Assembly (NCBI GenBank): GCA_964573715.1
Contig: CAZNKR010000006.1
Location: 1-58,279 of the forward strand
DNA length: 58,279 nucleotides
Source: SVEL01 sp964573715
GTDB taxonomy: Bacteria; Bacillota; Clostridia; Lachnospirales; Lachnospiraceae
Direction: 5' to 3'
Shown: positions 8,181 to 17,501 of the stretch, piece by piece
Numbering within the stretch: the first letter of the stretch is position 1
Layout of the letters: each line of letters starts with the position of its first letter
The notes under the pieces: generated by a model
Database searches by the model: none
Told to the model about the DNA's origin: nothing
Seen by the model: only the letters and a program-made list of their open reading frames with translations
Made by a program: the position numbers and the translations under genes

Positions 8181-9560
8181 TTACTGAATTTCAAGTCTTT
8201 CATTCATATATTTCATAGCAGCATCAAGCTGTGTATCATATCCTTCTTTCAAGTATCCTTGTTCATCATATGCTTCTTCATCTTCAGGAAGGGATACTTC
8301 AATGTCAGGAGCGATTCCTTCACCATGAATATTTCTTCCATTTGGAGTGAAATATCCAGCAATCGTGAATTTAATTGCAGTTCCATCTCCTAGAGAATAG
8401 GTATTTTGAACAATGCCTTTTCCGTATGTCTGCTCTCCAATAATAGCTCCTAGCTCATAGTCTTGGATAGCTCCAGCAAATATCTCTGAAGCACTAGCTG
8501 TATATCCATTAACTAATACACAAATAGGCATATCTAAACAAGCAGCATCAGAATATTCTATTTCCTGTTTGCCATTTTTATCTTCTGTATATACAATCTT
8601 ACCCTCTGGTAAAATCATATCTAGCATTTCAACTACTGTATAGTAATATCCACCGCCGTTTGAACGAACATCAAAAATAATTCCATCAACATTTTTATCT
8701 TGGAGCTCTTTTAATCCGTCCTTAAACTGATCAAGGGTAACTCCTTCAAAAGCAGAAATCTGCATATATCCAATGTTGTTGTCCAAAACCTTTGTGTCAA
8801 TTGTATGTGTTTCAATAATCTGTCTAGTTACTGTAAAATCCATCTTTTTACCATCACGAGTAACGGTGATTTTTACAGTTGTTCCTTCTTCTCCACGAAT
8901 TAAAAGTACTGCTTTATCAAGAGACATACCTGTTACTTCAACATCATCAACAGCAATAATATGATCTCCTGCACGTATACCGGCAGCATAACCTGGTGCA
9001 TAATCATATGGGTTAACTGCAACGATTTCGCCACTTTCCTCATCAAGCTGCACTACAACACCTATACCACAGTATGTTCCCTGATTAGATTCAGTAACGG
9101 ATTTCAGTTCTTCCACATCATAGTAATCTGCGTATTTATCACCAATAGAATCAATTAGTCCCTGATACATACCATCCGCAGCTTTATTTAAGTCTTCCTC
9201 ATAGTAATAATATTGTTCTATAAGCTGTTGAATCTTATTGGCTTTGTCATATATCTGTGACATATTTTGCATGTCTACAGTTTCTTCTTCGCCGGAAATA
9301 TTTTTAATAATACTTCCTACACCACCATCAAATATTGTTTTAACCAAGAATGTGGCAAAAAATACCAATGTAGCCATTAACAATCCCAGCAAAAAACCTT
9401 TACACATTCCATTGTTTTTTGAATACTTCACCTGGCCTTGTTCTGGATGATTATAATTAACTTCTTTTGCCTTTTCATAATTATTTTCAGATACATTAGT
9501 GTTCATATAATCATTTCCTTGCTCACTATTATTGGTATCAGGTAAATTATTTTGATTCAT
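8181..9560 (-). CDS. ctpA: S41-family C-terminal processing peptidase
   Basis: Membrane-anchored serine protease that acts outside the cytoplasm. A 50-residue cytosolic Asn-rich segment precedes one membrane helix (about 53-75). The outer part has a PDZ domain (GIRAGDHIIAVDDVEVTGMS) and the S41 catalytic core. The nucleophile Ser lies in GYTASASEIFAGA and the general-base Lys in GEQTYGKGIVQ. GAGGAAG precedes the ATG by 4 bases. It follows the M23 peptidase gene by 18 bases, the common clostridial order ftsE-ftsX-M23-ctp. A role in trimming envelope or cell-division proteins is inferred from this context. Confidence 0.93.
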   Translation of the reverse strand: MNQNNLPDTNNSEQGNDYMNTNVSENNYEKAKEVNYNHPEQGQVKYSKNNGMCKGFLLGLLMATLVFFATFLVKTIFDGGVGSIIKNISGEEETVDMQNMSQIYDKANKIQQLIEQYYYYEEDLNKAADGMYQGLIDSIGDKYADYYDVEELKSVTESNQGTYCGIGVVVQLDEESGEIVAVNPYDYAPGYAAGIRAGDHIIAVDDVEVTGMSLDKAVLLIRGEEGTTVKITVTRDGKKMDFTVTRQIIETHTIDTKVLDNNIGYMQISAFEGVTLDQFKDGLKELQDKNVDGIIFDVRSNGGGYYYTVVEMLDMILPEGKIVYTEDKNGKQEIEYSDAACLDMPICVLVNGYTASASEIFAGAIQDYELGAIIGEQTYGKGIVQNTYSLGDGTAIKFTIAGYFTPNGRNIHGEGIAPDIEVSLPEDEEAYDEQGYLKEGYDTQLDAAMKYMNERLEIQ

Positions 9561-9578
9561 ATTTCTTCCTCTTTTCTA

Positions 9579-10751
9579 CTATGGAATAATTACATAATCT
9601 AATGGATTCTGGTAAGTTCCATTAATACTTACACCGAAGTGAAGATGCGGGCCTGTTGAGCCTCCAGTACTTCCAACCAGACCAATAGGGTCACCCGTAT
9701 TCACATAATCTCCTGCCGAAACAAGAAATCCTGACATATGCATATACACTGTCATTACACCATTTCCGTGGTCAATACCTATCCAGTTACCTGCTGAATA
9801 GTGATAGCTTGCCCATGCAACTCTTCCTGAATAGGCAGCATATATTGTAGTTCCTGTTACCGCAGGAATATCAATTCCATAGTGGTATCTTGCTGTTCCT
9901 GGATTAAGAGGATCATCTCTGTTACCAAAATATGATGAGATTCTGGAAATGCCTGGAAGTGGCCACTGAAGCCTTCCTCCATCATAAATTACATTTTGCT
10001 GTTGCTGCAATAATGCCTGCTGACGATTATACTCTTTTATTTGCTCTATAAGGATTTCCTGATCCTTAATTCCATCTAAAAGATCCTCAACTGTTAAATT
10101 AGCATCATAGATTTCATTTTTGTAGGTTTCAATTTCGCTTTGTTTTGCGGCTAAAATATTTTCATGAGCCTGCTGTTCTGCTACAGCTTCAGCAAGTAAG
10201 CCCTCTAGCTCTGTCTTACCAGCTTCTAATTCTGTCTTTTGGGTTTCTAATTCTGCTTTTGATGCTTTTAATTCTTCTAGCATATTTCTATCATACTGGG
10301 TAAGTTCCGCAATATAGGTTGCTCGATTTAGCAAATCACTAATGTCACTACTATCTAGTATCATAGACGCATACTGTGCATCTCCATTTTCGTACATATA
10401 CTGAATGCGTAATGCCATATCAGAATATTGTCCGTCAATCTCTATTTCCTTGGCTGCTATTGCAGCAGATTTTTCATCTATCTCTACTTGCTTTGCCACA
10501 GCCTGCTGTTGGAGATCATATATATTCATAGCAATCTTACCAAGCTGACTGTCTAAGGCTTGAATATATGCCTCGCTATCGCCTTTTAATGCATTTAAGG
10601 ATTCAAGATATGTGGTTGTATCCTTAAGCTCCTGCTCCATCTGCTCTTTCTTTTCTTCTTCTTCCTGTAAGTCACCAAACGAGGTACAAGCAATGCCTAC
10701 AACTAAACACAGCATTAAACCTAACTTCAATCCCCTGAATTTTTTCTTCAT
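9579..10751 (-). CDS. Secreted M23 (LytM) peptidase with coiled-coil region
   Basis: Predicted peptidoglycan endopeptidase, or amidase activator, working with FtsEX in the manner of PcsB/EnvC. The signal peptide is residues about 1-25. A long Glu/Lys/Gln-rich coiled coil spans about 28-250, followed by a C-terminal LytM domain. Zinc ligands are visible in HYGIDIP and HLHFGV, so the domain looks catalytically competent. AGGAGG lies 6 bases before the ATG. The gene is 10 bases after ftsX. The coiled coil is the part that normally meets the extracellular loop of FtsX. Confidence 0.92.
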   Translation of the reverse strand: MKKKFRGLKLGLMLCLVVGIACTSFGDLQEEEEKKEQMEQELKDTTTYLESLNALKGDSEAYIQALDSQLGKIAMNIYDLQQQAVAKQVEIDEKSAAIAAKEIEIDGQYSDMALRIQYMYENGDAQYASMILDSSDISDLLNRATYIAELTQYDRNMLEELKASKAELETQKTELEAGKTELEGLLAEAVAEQQAHENILAAKQSEIETYKNEIYDANLTVEDLLDGIKDQEILIEQIKEYNRQQALLQQQQNVIYDGGRLQWPLPGISRISSYFGNRDDPLNPGTARYHYGIDIPAVTGTTIYAAYSGRVAWASYHYSAGNWIGIDHGNGVMTVYMHMSGFLVSAGDYVNTGDPIGLVGSTGGSTGPHLHFGVSINGTYQNPLDYVIIP

Positions 10752-10761
10752 GGTATGCCTC

Positions 10762-11670
10762 CTAGACTTTTAAATACTTTCTAATAGTTATTAAACTACC
10801 TAACAAACCTATGCCTGATCCAATAATAAGTGACATTGGAAGAAGCACCTTAAACACTTCATTAATAGGTAAAAAGCTTACAATTGTGGATATAGATTGA
10901 AACTGTCCAACTATATAATAAACTACATTTTTGTATATAAGATATAAAATGCCTACAGGGATAGCTGCGCCCACAAGTCCAATGCAAATACCTTCAACTA
11001 AGAATGGAGCACGAACAAAATAATCCGTTGCACCCATAAGCTTCATAATACCTATTTCTTCTTTTCGTACTGTAATACCTATCATAACTGTATTACTTAT
11101 AAGGAATATACCTACTCCTAACAAAATAATAATAACTGCTGCTGATACAAGTCCTACAAGTCGTGCAAAGTCTGAAATGGTAGAGGCTGCATTTGAGGAA
11201 TAATTTACCTGTCTTATACCTTCAACTGATTTTGCCCAAGACACAAATACATCCTGCATCTCAATATCATTTAGAGAAACTGTATAGGATGCTGAATATG
11301 CTAATGGATTATTTTCTTTAAATCCTTCTGCTAATTCTGCCTTGTCACCAAAATATTTCTTTTTAAATGACTCCCACGCCTCTTCCGGGGAAGTATAAGT
11401 AACATCAGAAACCTCAACTCTTTTTTTAATTTGATCTCCGATATCTTCAATCTGTTCTTCTGTTATTTCTTTTTCAAAGAATATTGTTATTTTAAGCTGA
11501 TCTTCTGCGTTGTGAACCATAAACTGAAAGTTTACTACCACTGCATAGAATAAACCAATCAAAAAAATACATGCTGTTATAGTTCCCACCGAAGCTAATG
11601 AATAAAGTTTATTACGTTTAATATTTATAAAGCCCTGTTTTAAGCTATAAAAAAATGTTCTAAATTTCAT
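10762..11670 (-). CDS. ftsX: Cell division ABC transporter-like permease FtsX
   Basis: Integral membrane partner of FtsE that transmits ATP-driven conformational change to cell-wall hydrolases. An N-terminal helix (about 20-45) is followed by a large extracellular loop of about 120 residues and three further membrane helices, the standard four-helix FtsX layout. A GTG four codons upstream is possible, but the ATG at 11670 has GGGTGG 8 bases before it and gives the usual family start MKFRTFFYSLKQGF. The gene overlaps the end of ftsE by 11 bases. Confidence 0.95.
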   Translation of the reverse strand: MKFRTFFYSLKQGFINIKRNKLYSLASVGTITACIFLIGLFYAVVVNFQFMVHNAEDQLKITIFFEKEITEEQIEDIGDQIKKRVEVSDVTYTSPEEAWESFKKKYFGDKAELAEGFKENNPLAYSASYTVSLNDIEMQDVFVSWAKSVEGIRQVNYSSNAASTISDFARLVGLVSAAVIIILLGVGIFLISNTVMIGITVRKEEIGIMKLMGATDYFVRAPFLVEGICIGLVGAAIPVGILYLIYKNVVYYIVGQFQSISTIVSFLPINEVFKVLLPMSLIIGSGIGLLGSLITIRKYLKV

Positions 11671-12346
11671 TGATGTATCCACCCTTTTTCTCGTCGCTAA
11701 TAATTACACCTTTTTGCATTGTAACTACTCGTTTTTGCATAGCATTAACAATCTCTTTATTATGGGTAACTACTACAACTGTTGTGCCTCTTTTATTAAT
11801 CTCCTCAAGTAATTTCATAATCTCCCAAGAATTTTTTGGATCAAGATTTCCTGTTGGCTCATCTGCAAGTAATATAGGTGGATTATTTACAAGAGCTCTT
11901 GCAAGTGCTACTCTTTGCTGTTCACCACCGGACAACTGCTTAGGGCATGAACGATACTTTTGAGCTAATCCTACCATAGACAGCATAGCTGGTACTCGTC
12001 GTCTAATAACCTTCGCTGGAGCTTCTACAACATGCTGGGCAAAGGCTACATTATCATATACATTTCTGTCCTTCAGCAAACGGAAGTCCTGAAATACAAC
12101 TCCAATATCTCTACGAAGCATTGGAATTTTTCTTCTTTTTAGTTTATTTACAAACTTATCATTAATATATATCTTGCCACTGGTAGGCTCTAATTCCTTT
12201 AATAAAAGCTTCATTAGTGTTGATTTTCCTGCACCTGAATCTCCAACAATAAATACAAATTCGCCTTTTTCTATTTTTAAATTTATATTATTAATAGCTG
12301 GAGCTCCTGCAGAATAATTTTTAGTAACGTTCTCTAATACTATCAC
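11660..12346 (-). CDS. ftsE: Cell division ATP-binding protein FtsE
   Basis: Cytosolic ATPase that pairs with FtsX. Walker A is GDSGAGKST, the signature LSGGEQQRVALARAL, Walker B ILLADEPTGNLD, and the switch His is in VVTHN. The start is a GTG with GGAGG 8 bases upstream. It is the first gene of the ftsE-ftsX-M23-ctpA run. A terminator just upstream separates it from the regulator gene. Confidence 0.96.
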   Translation of the reverse strand: MIVLENVTKNYSAGAPAINNINLKIEKGEFVFIVGDSGAGKSTLMKLLLKELEPTSGKIYINDKFVNKLKRRKIPMLRRDIGVVFQDFRLLKDRNVYDNVAFAQHVVEAPAKVIRRRVPAMLSMVGLAQKYRSCPKQLSGGEQQRVALARALVNNPPILLADEPTGNLDPKNSWEIMKLLEEINKRGTTVVVVTHNKEIVNAMQKRVVTMQKGVIISDEKKGGYINEI

Positions 12347-12382
12347 TATTCCGTCCTCCGTTTATCATTTTGTTCGTAAAGT

Positions 12383-12406
12383 AAGAAAACCCGCAATGCG
12401 GGTTTT
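12383..12406 (-). terminator. Terminator of the PucR-type regulator gene
   Basis: Stem AAACCCGC/GCGGGTTT with a three-base loop and T runs on both sides. On the minus strand it ends the regulator gene at 12446. Confidence 0.85.
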
Positions 12407-12445
12407 TTATTTGCCCGACATTTTAATATTATATTAGATTAAGTA

Positions 12446-13534
12446 TTAATAGTCTAGGCTTTCCATATATTTCATATATTTCACAACCATCATTGCTATT
12501 TTAAAAGTTATGGCATCTTCAAAAACTCTAAGGTCTAAACCTGTTGTTTTTTGAAGCTTATCCAATCTGTACACTAGTGTATTTCTATGTACAAACAGCT
12601 GTCTTGAAGTCTCTGAAACATTCAAACTGTTTTCGAAAAACTTATTAATTGTAGCTAATGTCTCATCATCGAAGTCATCTGGTGACTTTCCACCAAAAAT
12701 CTCTTTAATAAACATCTTGCAAAGTGGTAATGGAAGCTGATAAATCAAACGACCAATTCCTAAATTGCTATATGCCACTATATTTTTCTCACTATAGAAA
12801 ATCTTACCTACATCCATAGCCATCTTTGCTTCCTTGTATGACTTTGATACTTCTTTAATCTCATTAACAACAGTACCAATAGAGATGTGAACCATAGACA
12901 TCGCCTCTGTATTTAACATATCTAATACAGTCTTTGCTATCTTTAACAAATCTTCTTGAGTATCTGTTGGTTTTACCTCTTTTACTATGATAATATTCTT
13001 TTCATCAACAGCAGTAATAAAATCCTTTGGTTTTGATGAATACAATGTTCTAAGTATCTCTAAAGCATTACTGTCTTTTTCGTGTTTTGTTTCAACGATG
13101 TATACAACTCTTTTCACATCAGTTTCAATATGAAGCTTTTTGGCTCTGTTGTATATATCTACAAGCAATAAATTGTCTAACAACAAATTTTTAATAAAAT
13201 TGTCTTTATCAAATCTTTCCTTGTATGCAACTAAAAGGCCCTGAATCTGAAACGCTGCCATCTTCCCAATAATATAAGCGTCATTTCCATTGCCCTTTAC
13301 TAAAATCACGTACTCAATATTTGTATCTTCATTGACCTTAAAAAACTGATATCTAGACATCTCTTGTGTTTCTGCTGGTGAATCTATAAAATCTCTTACT
13401 TGTCTTGCATAATCTTCTGCATCTGTAATAGTGCCTGCTAATAAATTTCCGTCTGTGTCATAAACACATAAACCCGCACGCGTTATATTTGCTATTCCTT
13501 CAATTGTGTTTTGAAGAATCTGATTTGTTATCAT
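12446..13534 (-). CDS. PucR/CdaR-family transcriptional regulator
   Basis: Cytosolic regulator of 362 residues. The C-terminus is the PucR-type helix-turn-helix (FENSLNVSETSRQLFVHRN, then TLVYRLDKLQKTTGLD). The middle resembles the GGDEF-like domain found in this family, and the N-terminus (GLCVYDTDGNLLAG) looks like a small-molecule sensing domain. Relatives respond to sugar diacids, purines or amino acids; the ligand here is unknown. AAGGAG precedes the ATG by about 10 bases. The gene has its own promoter with a palindrome just after it, which suggests self-regulation. The MsmK-type gene next to it is separated by a terminator. Confidence 0.88.
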   Translation of the reverse strand: MITNQILQNTIEGIANITRAGLCVYDTDGNLLAGTITDAEDYARQVRDFIDSPAETQEMSRYQFFKVNEDTNIEYVILVKGNGNDAYIIGKMAAFQIQGLLVAYKERFDKDNFIKNLLLDNLLLVDIYNRAKKLHIETDVKRVVYIVETKHEKDSNALEILRTLYSSKPKDFITAVDEKNIIIVKEVKPTDTQEDLLKIAKTVLDMLNTEAMSMVHISIGTVVNEIKEVSKSYKEAKMAMDVGKIFYSEKNIVAYSNLGIGRLIYQLPLPLCKMFIKEIFGGKSPDDFDDETLATINKFFENSLNVSETSRQLFVHRNTLVYRLDKLQKTTGLDLRVFEDAITFKIAMMVVKYMKYMESLDY

Positions 13535-13552
13535 TGATTTTTCGCTCCTTGC

Positions 13553-13565
13553 ATTAGAATCTAAT
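13553..13565. promoter_or_regulatory. 13-bp palindrome near the regulator start site
   Basis: ATTAGAATCTAAT is a perfect palindrome about 5-17 bases after the expected transcription start of the PucR-type gene. A related half-site, TTAGAAT, overlaps the -10 element. The position suits an operator for autoregulation; this is inference. Confidence 0.45.
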
Positions 13566-13576
13566 AACCTTTTTTA

Positions 13577-13605
13577 ATTCTAACACAAATCAAAAAGTGT
13601 AGCAA
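13577..13605 (-). promoter_or_regulatory. Promoter of the PucR-type regulator
   Basis: -35 TTGCTA (13600-13605), a 17-base spacer and -10 TAGAAT (13577-13582) on the minus strand, ending about 43 bases before the ATG. Confidence 0.65.
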
Positions 13606-13644
13606 GGATAAAAAATAAAGTCCTAAGGGTTAACTTAGGACTTT
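13605..13644 (-). terminator. Terminator of the MsmK-type ATPase gene
   Basis: Stem AAAGTCCTAAG/CTTAGGACTTT (13617-13644) followed by TATTTTTTATCC on the minus strand. Confidence 0.85.
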
Positions 13645-13703
13645 ACTCTATATGTATCCGGTTATGAACATGGTTCATCTTCCAGATAAATTATTCGTAT
13701 AAA

Positions 13704-14816
13704 TTAGTTAGAAATAATCTGCTCTGTTTCTTTGTCAAATAAGTGAATCTTATTTAAGTCAAATGCAAACTTAACAACGTCGCCAACCTTAGCTGTTGTA
13801 CGAGGATTTACTCTAGCTGTTACTGAATACTGATCTAAATCAAAGTATAAGTAAACTTCAGCACCAAGTAATTCGTATAACTTAATCTTAGTTTCAACAA
13901 CACTACCAGGTGAGTTGATAATCATAATCTGATCATCATGGATGTCTTCTGGACGAATACCCATAACGATTGGCTTACCAACATATCCGCCATCAACAAG
14001 TGGCTTAGACTTAGCTTCTGGAAGTGTGATTGAGTAAGAACCAAATGTTAATCTAACCTTACCAGCTTCTTCAACAACTTCTGCGTCGATGAAGTTCATA
14101 GAAGGTGATCCCATAAATCCAGCAACGAAAAGGTTAACTGGGTAATTGTAAAGATTAATAGGTGTATCAACCTGCTGTACAATACCATCTTTCATAACTA
14201 CGATTCTTGTACCAAGTGTCATAGCTTCTGTCTGATCATGTGTTACATAGATGATTGTTGTTTCAAGTCTCTGATGTAACTTAGAGATCTCAACACGCAT
14301 CTGAACTCTTAACTTAGCGTCAAGGTTTGATAAAGGCTCATCCATAAGGAATACCTTAGGGTTACGAACGATTGCACGTCCCATAGCAACTCTCTGTCTC
14401 TGTCCACCTGATAAAGCCTTTGGCTTACGATCAAGTAAGTGCTCAAGATCAAGAATCTTAGCTGCTTCATGAACTAACTTTTCAATTTCTGCCTTTGGAA
14501 CCTTTCTTAACTTAAGACTAAATGCCATATTCTCATATACTGACATATGAGGATATAATGCGTAGTTCTGGAATACCATAGCGATATCTCTATCCTTTGG
14601 TTCTACGTCATTTACAAATCTGTCTCCGATGTATAATTCACCTGAGCTGATGTCTTCAAGACCTGCGATCATACGAAGTGTTGTAGATTTACCACAACCT
14701 GAAGGTCCTACAAAAATAATGAATTCCTTATCTTCAATTTCAAGATTGAAATCTTTAACTGCTACAAATCCGTTTGGATATACTTTACAAATGTTTCTTA
14801 ATGATAAACTAGCCAT
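13704..14816 (-). CDS. msmK: Sugar ABC transporter ATPase (MsmK/UgpC type)
   Basis: Cytosolic ATPase that powers carbohydrate ABC importers. Walker A is GPSGCGKST, signature LSGGQRQRVAMGRA, Walker B VFLMDEPLSNLD, switch His in YVTHDQTEAM. The C-terminal TOBE domain (about 240-365, with MGIRPEDI) is typical of the MalK/MsmK group. AAGGAGG precedes the ATG. It stands alone with a terminator after it, which fits a shared ATPase that serves several sugar importers encoded elsewhere. This is a known arrangement in Firmicutes, but the assignment to msmK rather than another paralogue is an inference. Confidence 0.92.
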   Translation of the reverse strand: MASLSLRNICKVYPNGFVAVKDFNLEIEDKEFIIFVGPSGCGKSTTLRMIAGLEDISSGELYIGDRFVNDVEPKDRDIAMVFQNYALYPHMSVYENMAFSLKLRKVPKAEIEKLVHEAAKILDLEHLLDRKPKALSGGQRQRVAMGRAIVRNPKVFLMDEPLSNLDAKLRVQMRVEISKLHQRLETTIIYVTHDQTEAMTLGTRIVVMKDGIVQQVDTPINLYNYPVNLFVAGFMGSPSMNFIDAEVVEEAGKVRLTFGSYSITLPEAKSKPLVDGGYVGKPIVMGIRPEDIHDDQIMIINSPGSVVETKIKLYELLGAEVYLYFDLDQYSVTARVNPRTTAKVGDVVKFAFDLNKIHLFDKETEQIISN

Positions 14817-15001
14817 TTGTGTACATTCCTCCTTAACTACTTTGATAATTTTTCAATTGTCACTATTTTATACTATTTTTATGGACTTGACCATATACAA
14901 ATATTCTAAATACGATATTTTAATTTTGGTTATTTTGTACATTGTCTTTCATTTTACAGTACTTTTACATCAAAATGACCAATAAAACATACTAATTTAT
15001 C

Positions 15002-15039
15002 GTAAAAAACTACAAAGCCCAGAAATCATCTGGGCTTTG
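15002..15039 (-). terminator. Terminator of the YjfB-family gene
   Basis: Stem CAAAGCCCAGA/TCTGGGCTTTG (15013-15039) followed on the minus strand by TAGTTTTTTACG, 9 bases past the stop. Confidence 0.85.
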
Positions 15040-15047
15040 CAATGTCT

Positions 15048-15224
15048 CTAGATGCTGTAATCCACATTCTGACCAATTGCAGGATTTACGGAAGCTTCCA
15101 TAATCTTTTTGATTCCTTCTCCCATAACATCTGCATTGTCTAAGGATTTGCTAAGCATCGCTGTACCTACCTGGTTAACCAGATTGGCTGAGCTCATAGC
15201 CATGGATAAAGCCGGAATATCCAT
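15048..15224 (-). CDS. YjfB-family putative motility protein
   Basis: Small protein of 58 residues matching the YjfB family: it opens MDIPALSMAMSSANLVNQVG and ends NPAIGQNVDYSI, the conserved ends of the family. The start at 15224 has a strong AGGAGG upstream; the longer open frame has none. Members are found in flagellated Firmicutes and are loosely linked to motility, but the molecular function is not known. It has its own terminator. Confidence 0.82.
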   Translation of the reverse strand: MDIPALSMAMSSANLVNQVGTAMLSKSLDNADVMGEGIKKIMEASVNPAIGQNVDYSI

Positions 15225-15291
15225 ACAAGCACCTCCTTTATTTTGCAATAGATTAATGAACAATTTCTAAGTTCATTATATCACAAATCTT

Positions 15292-16233
15292 CTATAAAAT
15301 GTTCACTAAAATATCAAAACAAAAAATAAATACGCTACATATTACAATACCTAATATAAGATATCCATCAAAAAATTTTCCTTCATCTCCATAGGTTCTT
15401 CTCATGCTTTTTGTAAATATAGCCTTTACACTCTTAATTCCTCTATTATGTTTACAAATATTTAGGAACAAAAGCACTGCCAAGGCAATACTTGATGCTA
15501 ATATTATCAAAACTGTAATAACTGCAATAAGTATTGTGTAAATATTTGGATCAATCGGCGCCGAAGCACTCTGATTAGCTATATCTTCAGTATTAATATT
15601 TGAAGTAGCATATGCCATTATGACGCTGTTGGCATTAATGGTAAAATGCAAAATCACCCCTGCCCATATAGAGCCTGTTGCATACGCAAGTAGTCCCAAT
15701 ATTATACCTAAAACAAATGCATATGCCATTTGATTTATATTCAAATGTGTAAAGCCAAAAAGCAATGCACTTAGTAGAATACCCTTTAATGGATTTCTCT
15801 TTTTATATGCGCCTAGTAAAATTCCTCTAAAAATGAATTCTTCTACTAAGGCTGGCAAAACCGCAACGATAATCAGGCTTACCCATAGAGGATTTTCCAT
15901 TAGTCTTTCTATAGAGCCTTCTACTGCATTACCATTAACCATGGAGCTAAAATAATTAATGGCTCCTATAAGTGGCAGGCATAAGAAAGCCAAAACTACA
16001 GATTTTAAACCTGTGCCAACGGATATGTTTCCCCATCCTGCATCTCTATATGCTCTACTTTTAATAAGTAGAGACACTACAACAGCTGCTAAAAAGAAAA
16101 CTATTTCTGGTAGCATAGAAATAACATTGTAATTTAAATACTTTGAAGGAATCATCCTGACTGTAAAAATCATTATAATGTAAATTAATATTAAGCTTGT
16201 AAATATTACATTTGCCTTCGTAACTTTTTCCAT
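15292..16233 (-). CDS. CPBP-family intramembrane metalloprotease
   Basis: Multi-pass membrane protein of 313 residues with about eight hydrophobic segments. The Abi/CPBP motifs are present: EEFIFRG (paired Glu and Arg), FTHLNINQ (His) and HFTINAN (His-x3-Asn), so the glutamic/metallo active site looks intact. Relatives include CAAX prenyl proteases and bacteriocin-immunity proteins; the substrate is unknown. It lies 15 bases after ridA, last in a four-gene run thioesterase-cvfB-ridA-CPBP. AGGAAA before the ATG is a modest ribosome site. Confidence 0.88.
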   Translation of the reverse strand: MEKVTKANVIFTSLILIYIIMIFTVRMIPSKYLNYNVISMLPEIVFFLAAVVVSLLIKSRAYRDAGWGNISVGTGLKSVVLAFLCLPLIGAINYFSSMVNGNAVEGSIERLMENPLWVSLIIVAVLPALVEEFIFRGILLGAYKKRNPLKGILLSALLFGFTHLNINQMAYAFVLGIILGLLAYATGSIWAGVILHFTINANSVIMAYATSNINTEDIANQSASAPIDPNIYTILIAVITVLIILASSIALAVLLFLNICKHNRGIKSVKAIFTKSMRRTYGDEGKFFDGYLILGIVICSVFIFCFDILVNIL

Positions 16234-16248
16234 AAATTTTCCTATACT

Positions 16249-16641
16249 TTATTTAGACTGTGTTTTAAGGACTATCGCTTCTATCTCAATAAGAACATCC
16301 TTTGGAAGTCTAGCAACCTCTACACATGAACGAGCTGGGCAATCCTTTGTAAAGAACTCTGAATATACAGCATTAACCTTTGCAAAATCATTCATGTCTT
16401 TAATAAATACTGTTGTTTTAATAACATCTTCGATCTTTGCACCTGATTCTTCAACTAACGCGCAAAGGTTACCGATTGCTTGTTTAGCCTGCGCTTCAAT
16501 ACCCTCCGGGATTTCTCCTGTAGCTGGAACAACTGGAATAACACCTGATGTAAATATCATGCCATTGGCTTCAATAGCCTGAGAATATGGTCCAATTGCT
16601 GCTGGTGCTTTTGTTGTGCTAATAATTCCTTTTGCTGTCAT
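16249..16641 (-). CDS. ridA: RidA-family enamine/imine deaminase
   Basis: Hydrolyses reactive 2-aminoacrylate and related imines made by PLP enzymes, protecting the cell from damage. The 130-residue length and the signatures ATGEIPEGIEAQ and CPARSCVEVARLP are those of the RidA/YjgF family, including the carboxylate-binding Arg in ARSCVEVA. AGGAGG precedes the ATG by 7 bases. It is co-transcribed with the cvfB-like gene 15 bases upstream. Confidence 0.95.
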   Translation of the reverse strand: MTAKGIISTTKAPAAIGPYSQAIEANGMIFTSGVIPVVPATGEIPEGIEAQAKQAIGNLCALVEESGAKIEDVIKTTVFIKDMNDFAKVNAVYSEFFTKDCPARSCVEVARLPKDVLIEIEAIVLKTQSK

Positions 16642-16656
16642 TTTTTTGCCTCCTAA

Positions 16657-17481
16657 TTACAATAACCTTATATTTTTTTCGGTTATCTCTATCTTTTTAT
16701 TTTTGTATAAGCGACCAACTGCTCTTTTAAATGCAGCCTTGCTCATATGAAAGTCCCTTTCGATAATTTCCGGGGATACTTTATCATTATACGGCAAAAC
16801 TCCGTCATATTCCATAATAACATTGATTATTTTTTCTGCATCCTCATCCATTTGAAGATATGCCTTTTTAAATGGGCTTAGATTTAACTTTCCATCTTCT
16901 CTAACTGATGTAACTCTTGCTTCAATAATATTTCCAACCTTCATATCCTTGTGTATCTCAAATTTCGGTATCATGCCCTGATACATATTATCAACTGCAA
17001 CATATGCGCCAAAGTCTGGATGGATTTCATAGATTATACCAGTTACTGTATCATCTACCTCATAATCACCTGCAAGCTTAAGATAAGGATATACCTTCAT
17101 CGTTGCAGCAAGTCTGTTGGACTTATCAATATACAATGCAACTGCATATTCATTGCCCACTATAACTTTATCTGTCTGTTCCTTAAAAGAAAGGAATAAA
17201 TCCTTGCTAAGTCCCCAGTCAAGAAATGCTCCAATCTTTGTAACATCATTAACCTTTAATACAGCTACCTCTTCTAGTAGCACCTTAGGTGTCACTGTTG
17301 TTGAAATAAGTCTATCCTCTGAATCCCTATAAATAAATACATTAAATTCATCATCAAGCTTTGTATCTTCCGGAACTTCTTTTTTAGGCAATAATACCTT
17401 TTCTTCTAAGTTTTCTCCAAGATACACTCCAAACTCTACTATCTGTACAACCTTTAATTTTTGAAATTTTCCTAATTCCAT
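16657..17481 (-). CDS. cvfB: CvfB-like S1-domain RNA-binding protein
   Basis: Cytosolic protein of 274 residues with tandem S1-type OB folds (about 1-70, 70-140 and 145-215, the last with GIIYEIHPDFGAYVAVDNMY) and a C-terminal winged-helix segment (SPEIIERDFHMSKAAFKRAV). This order is that of CvfB/YitL, which binds RNA and affects gene expression in staphylococci. Function here is inferred from family membership. It sits between the thioesterase and ridA in one run. Confidence 0.88.
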   Translation of the reverse strand: MELGKFQKLKVVQIVEFGVYLGENLEEKVLLPKKEVPEDTKLDDEFNVFIYRDSEDRLISTTVTPKVLLEEVAVLKVNDVTKIGAFLDWGLSKDLFLSFKEQTDKVIVGNEYAVALYIDKSNRLAATMKVYPYLKLAGDYEVDDTVTGIIYEIHPDFGAYVAVDNMYQGMIPKFEIHKDMKVGNIIEARVTSVREDGKLNLSPFKKAYLQMDEDAEKIINVIMEYDGVLPYNDKVSPEIIERDFHMSKAAFKRAVGRLYKNKKIEITEKNIRLL

Positions 17482-17501
17482 AATGTCTTCCGTCCTTTTC
17501 T

